From Ascidia mentula (Eukaryota; Chordata; Ascidiacea; Phlebobranchia; Ascidiidae): DNA of 64,000 bases. The stretch spans positions 21,044,266 to 21,108,265 of the forward strand of contig OX387197.1 in assembly GCA_947561715.1 (NCBI GenBank), in the 5' to 3' direction. Below the pieces are notes generated by a model. It worked only from the letters and a program-made list of their open reading frames with translations. It ran no database searches and was not told the DNA's origin. Made by a program: the position numbers and the translations under genes. Below, piece by piece: positions 62,216 to 64,000 of this stretch. Numbering within the stretch: position 1 is the stretch's first letter; every line of letters starts with the position of its first letter.

Positions 62216-64000
62216 ACCACAGTTCTCGGAACTGCCCAAGGAGAATTGATCGTAATCACATAATGACAGTATCGTAGCTCACGCGGCGGCATTCTTACAC
62301 TGTTTTGATTGTCTATAAATCTTTGGTTTCTGTGGCCCGAATTCATTCCACATCGTGGAATCGCTACTCTGCGCTGGGCTTCTGCCTAGTGTAGTTTCAC
62401 CATTCCATTCTATATTTTTGGTTCGCCTTTAGCGTAGAATCGCCGTCTGTTGCAGCCCACGATTGCATGCCTGCTGGGAACCAAAAAATGACAAATGTGT
62501 TTATACCCGTCCTGTCATTTGTGGTGCTTGCCGAACACTTGCAAGGAGTACACTGCCTGTTGATGAAGCCTTAAAAGAAAGCAATAAATAGTAAAGGTGG
62601 TGCGCGAACATATATATATTAGTATATATATATATTTATTGTATATTATCTTGCCAGTGAAATAAAGTGTTTACAACTGCAGGAGGTTCAATTACTTTTT
62701 TGGCCTTGAATAACAGTACATGCAGGCAAGCAAGCACAAAATTATGTGTGCAGAAGTGTTGCCATGGCAATATGTGTTAAGATGCAAAGGAAAAAGCAGC
62801 AATTCTGGGAATATTGGAAGTGCTAATAGCCATGAAAGGGTCAACGGCCTGCTGACCTGAAGCGGACAGAAAGAAAAACTTGTGCTGTTAATGCTCAACT
62901 GGGTCTAGCAATTCGTGCCACTGGAATCAGTGTAATAACTACGCAAGTGTTTCTCAGCTACCTTGACCTGCCCTCACCCAGTGCCAGCGCAATTGTTGAA
63001 TTGACCAGAAATGCCTCTGTACACTTTGAGCTGGTGAATGAAAGCAATAGGCAAGCATTGCGCAATGATTGCATCCGAAGAAATGAACAATGTGGTCTTC
63101 CAGTTGAGCACCCAATCAATCTACAGTCTGACTGTCGCTACAATTTGCGCCAAGGCACAGGCAAGGCACACCTGGGTCAAGCAGCAAGCCAAATTGTGGG
63201 AATAACAGCAGAAAATAGCAGTCCCGCCAAGGATGTTCTGGCTGTTTCAACCATGACAAGAAAGTCCAGGAACCCACGTTACATGAAGTCAAGGCAATTA
63301 CTTTTTGATGAACATTTGCCAATTGGCAACTTGGAATGGGACATCGGGCGTGAGTTGGGAGCCATTCTTTCCTGTCACAACTTGCAAGTTGGAGAAATTA
63401 CCACTGATACCAACAGCAAGCTATTCGATGGGCTTTCTACATCACTCCACCAAAACCAAGACCCTGTTCAAAGGCACTGCATTGTACACAGGGCAAGATC
63501 TCTCTATCGTGCAGTTCGAAAAATCAATTTCAAACAGCTCTTCCCAGAGAAGGACCATCAACCCAAAGTGAAGAATCACCACACCAAGAAGCTGGCTGAG
63601 GAAAAACAAACTCACCCAATGGCAGAATACGCTGGTTGTGTCAAGCAATATGACACAGACTATTCGGACATCAGCAGAAAGATGAAGGCGATTGTGAATG
63701 CTGCCATTAATTGCTTCCATGGAAATCACACAGGCTGCAAGGTCCACTCCTATGTTTGCAGAAGAAAAAAACCGCAAACATGGGTTTTCTGCAAGGCACA
63801 TGGGATTGAAGATGACCCAAGAAGATCAGCTAAGATGGAAAAAAGAAGTCAGCAAGTTTTTCACCACAGCAAATGTCTCCAGGATGAGGCCTGGACTTGA
63901 CACGAGCAAATGTGAAAGTGTCAACTCAACCTTTAGCTATGTCAAGGGTAGGACATACTACTCCACCTGCAGTGTAGTACTTATCAGTAAACTAAACAGC
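62216..64000 (+). repeat. Megasatellite unit 15 (partial, mostly type A)
   Basis: The first 1,785 bp of a further unit, cut by the window end; the array continues to the right. It has TACTC (the non-A state) at 62366 but the type A state at all later markers, so its left edge may be a short conversion tract. Confidence 0.95.
62836..64000 (+). pseudogene. Mutator-like transposase remnant, unit 15 (cut by window end)
   Basis: 317-residue frame 62947-63900 complete, with Thr87. The sequence after it runs off the window before the third piece. Confidence 0.62.

Noticed and set aside
1-64000. CRISPR array or prokaryotic operon structure.
   Set aside because: The repeat is a 4.3 kb unit with no short repeat-spacer pattern, and the sequence has eukaryotic signals throughout.

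Overview
The window is almost entirely one head-to-tail tandem array of a ~4.32 kb unit (a megasatellite): fourteen complete units plus the first 1,785 bases of a fifteenth, all in the same orientation. Units differ by only a handful of substitutions and small indels. The nearly random-looking ~40% GC background, microsatellites, AATAAA signals, TATA box, an intron-like segment and two DNA-transposon families indicate a eukaryotic nuclear genome. The two protein families are ones I associate with invertebrate animals (cnidarians, lophotrochozoans, ticks, amphioxus), but the species cannot be named from sequence alone. Unit phase is arbitrary; I set the first base of each unit at the motif found at window position 1.

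Each unit has the same layout: about 620 bases with short hairpins, an AT dinucleotide tract and two AATAAA signals; about 1.5 kb related to an animal Mutator-like (MULE) transposase, split between reading frames and with no ATG start; a compound CT/AT microsatellite; about 1.7 kb of AT-rich non-coding sequence with hairpins and a good TATA box; then an intact 87-codon ORF for a His-Me finger (I-PpoI-like, zinc-binding) nuclease domain. Both gene modules are on the + strand.

The units fall into a few haplotypes (A: units 1, 14 and most of 15; B: unit 2; C: 3, 6, 9, 10; D: 4, 7, 8, with 11 a variant D'; E: 12, 13). Unit 5 is a clean A/B recombinant, and the order B-C-D in units 2-4 recurs as (A/B)-C-D in units 5-7. 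This is the signature of unequal exchange and gene conversion. Every unit length follows exactly from a few shared indels.

Unit 13 is interrupted by a 1,727-bp non-autonomous PIF/Harbinger-like DNA transposon (55398-57124) with perfect 14-bp terminal inverted repeats and a TTA target-site duplication, present in no other unit and therefore younger than the array.

The most interesting proposition is that a homing-type nuclease ORF and a decayed MULE transposase travel together in a recombining megasatellite, with the nuclease open in all fourteen units while the transposase is broken in the same way in all of them. Whether the nuclease is expressed or takes part in array maintenance is inference.
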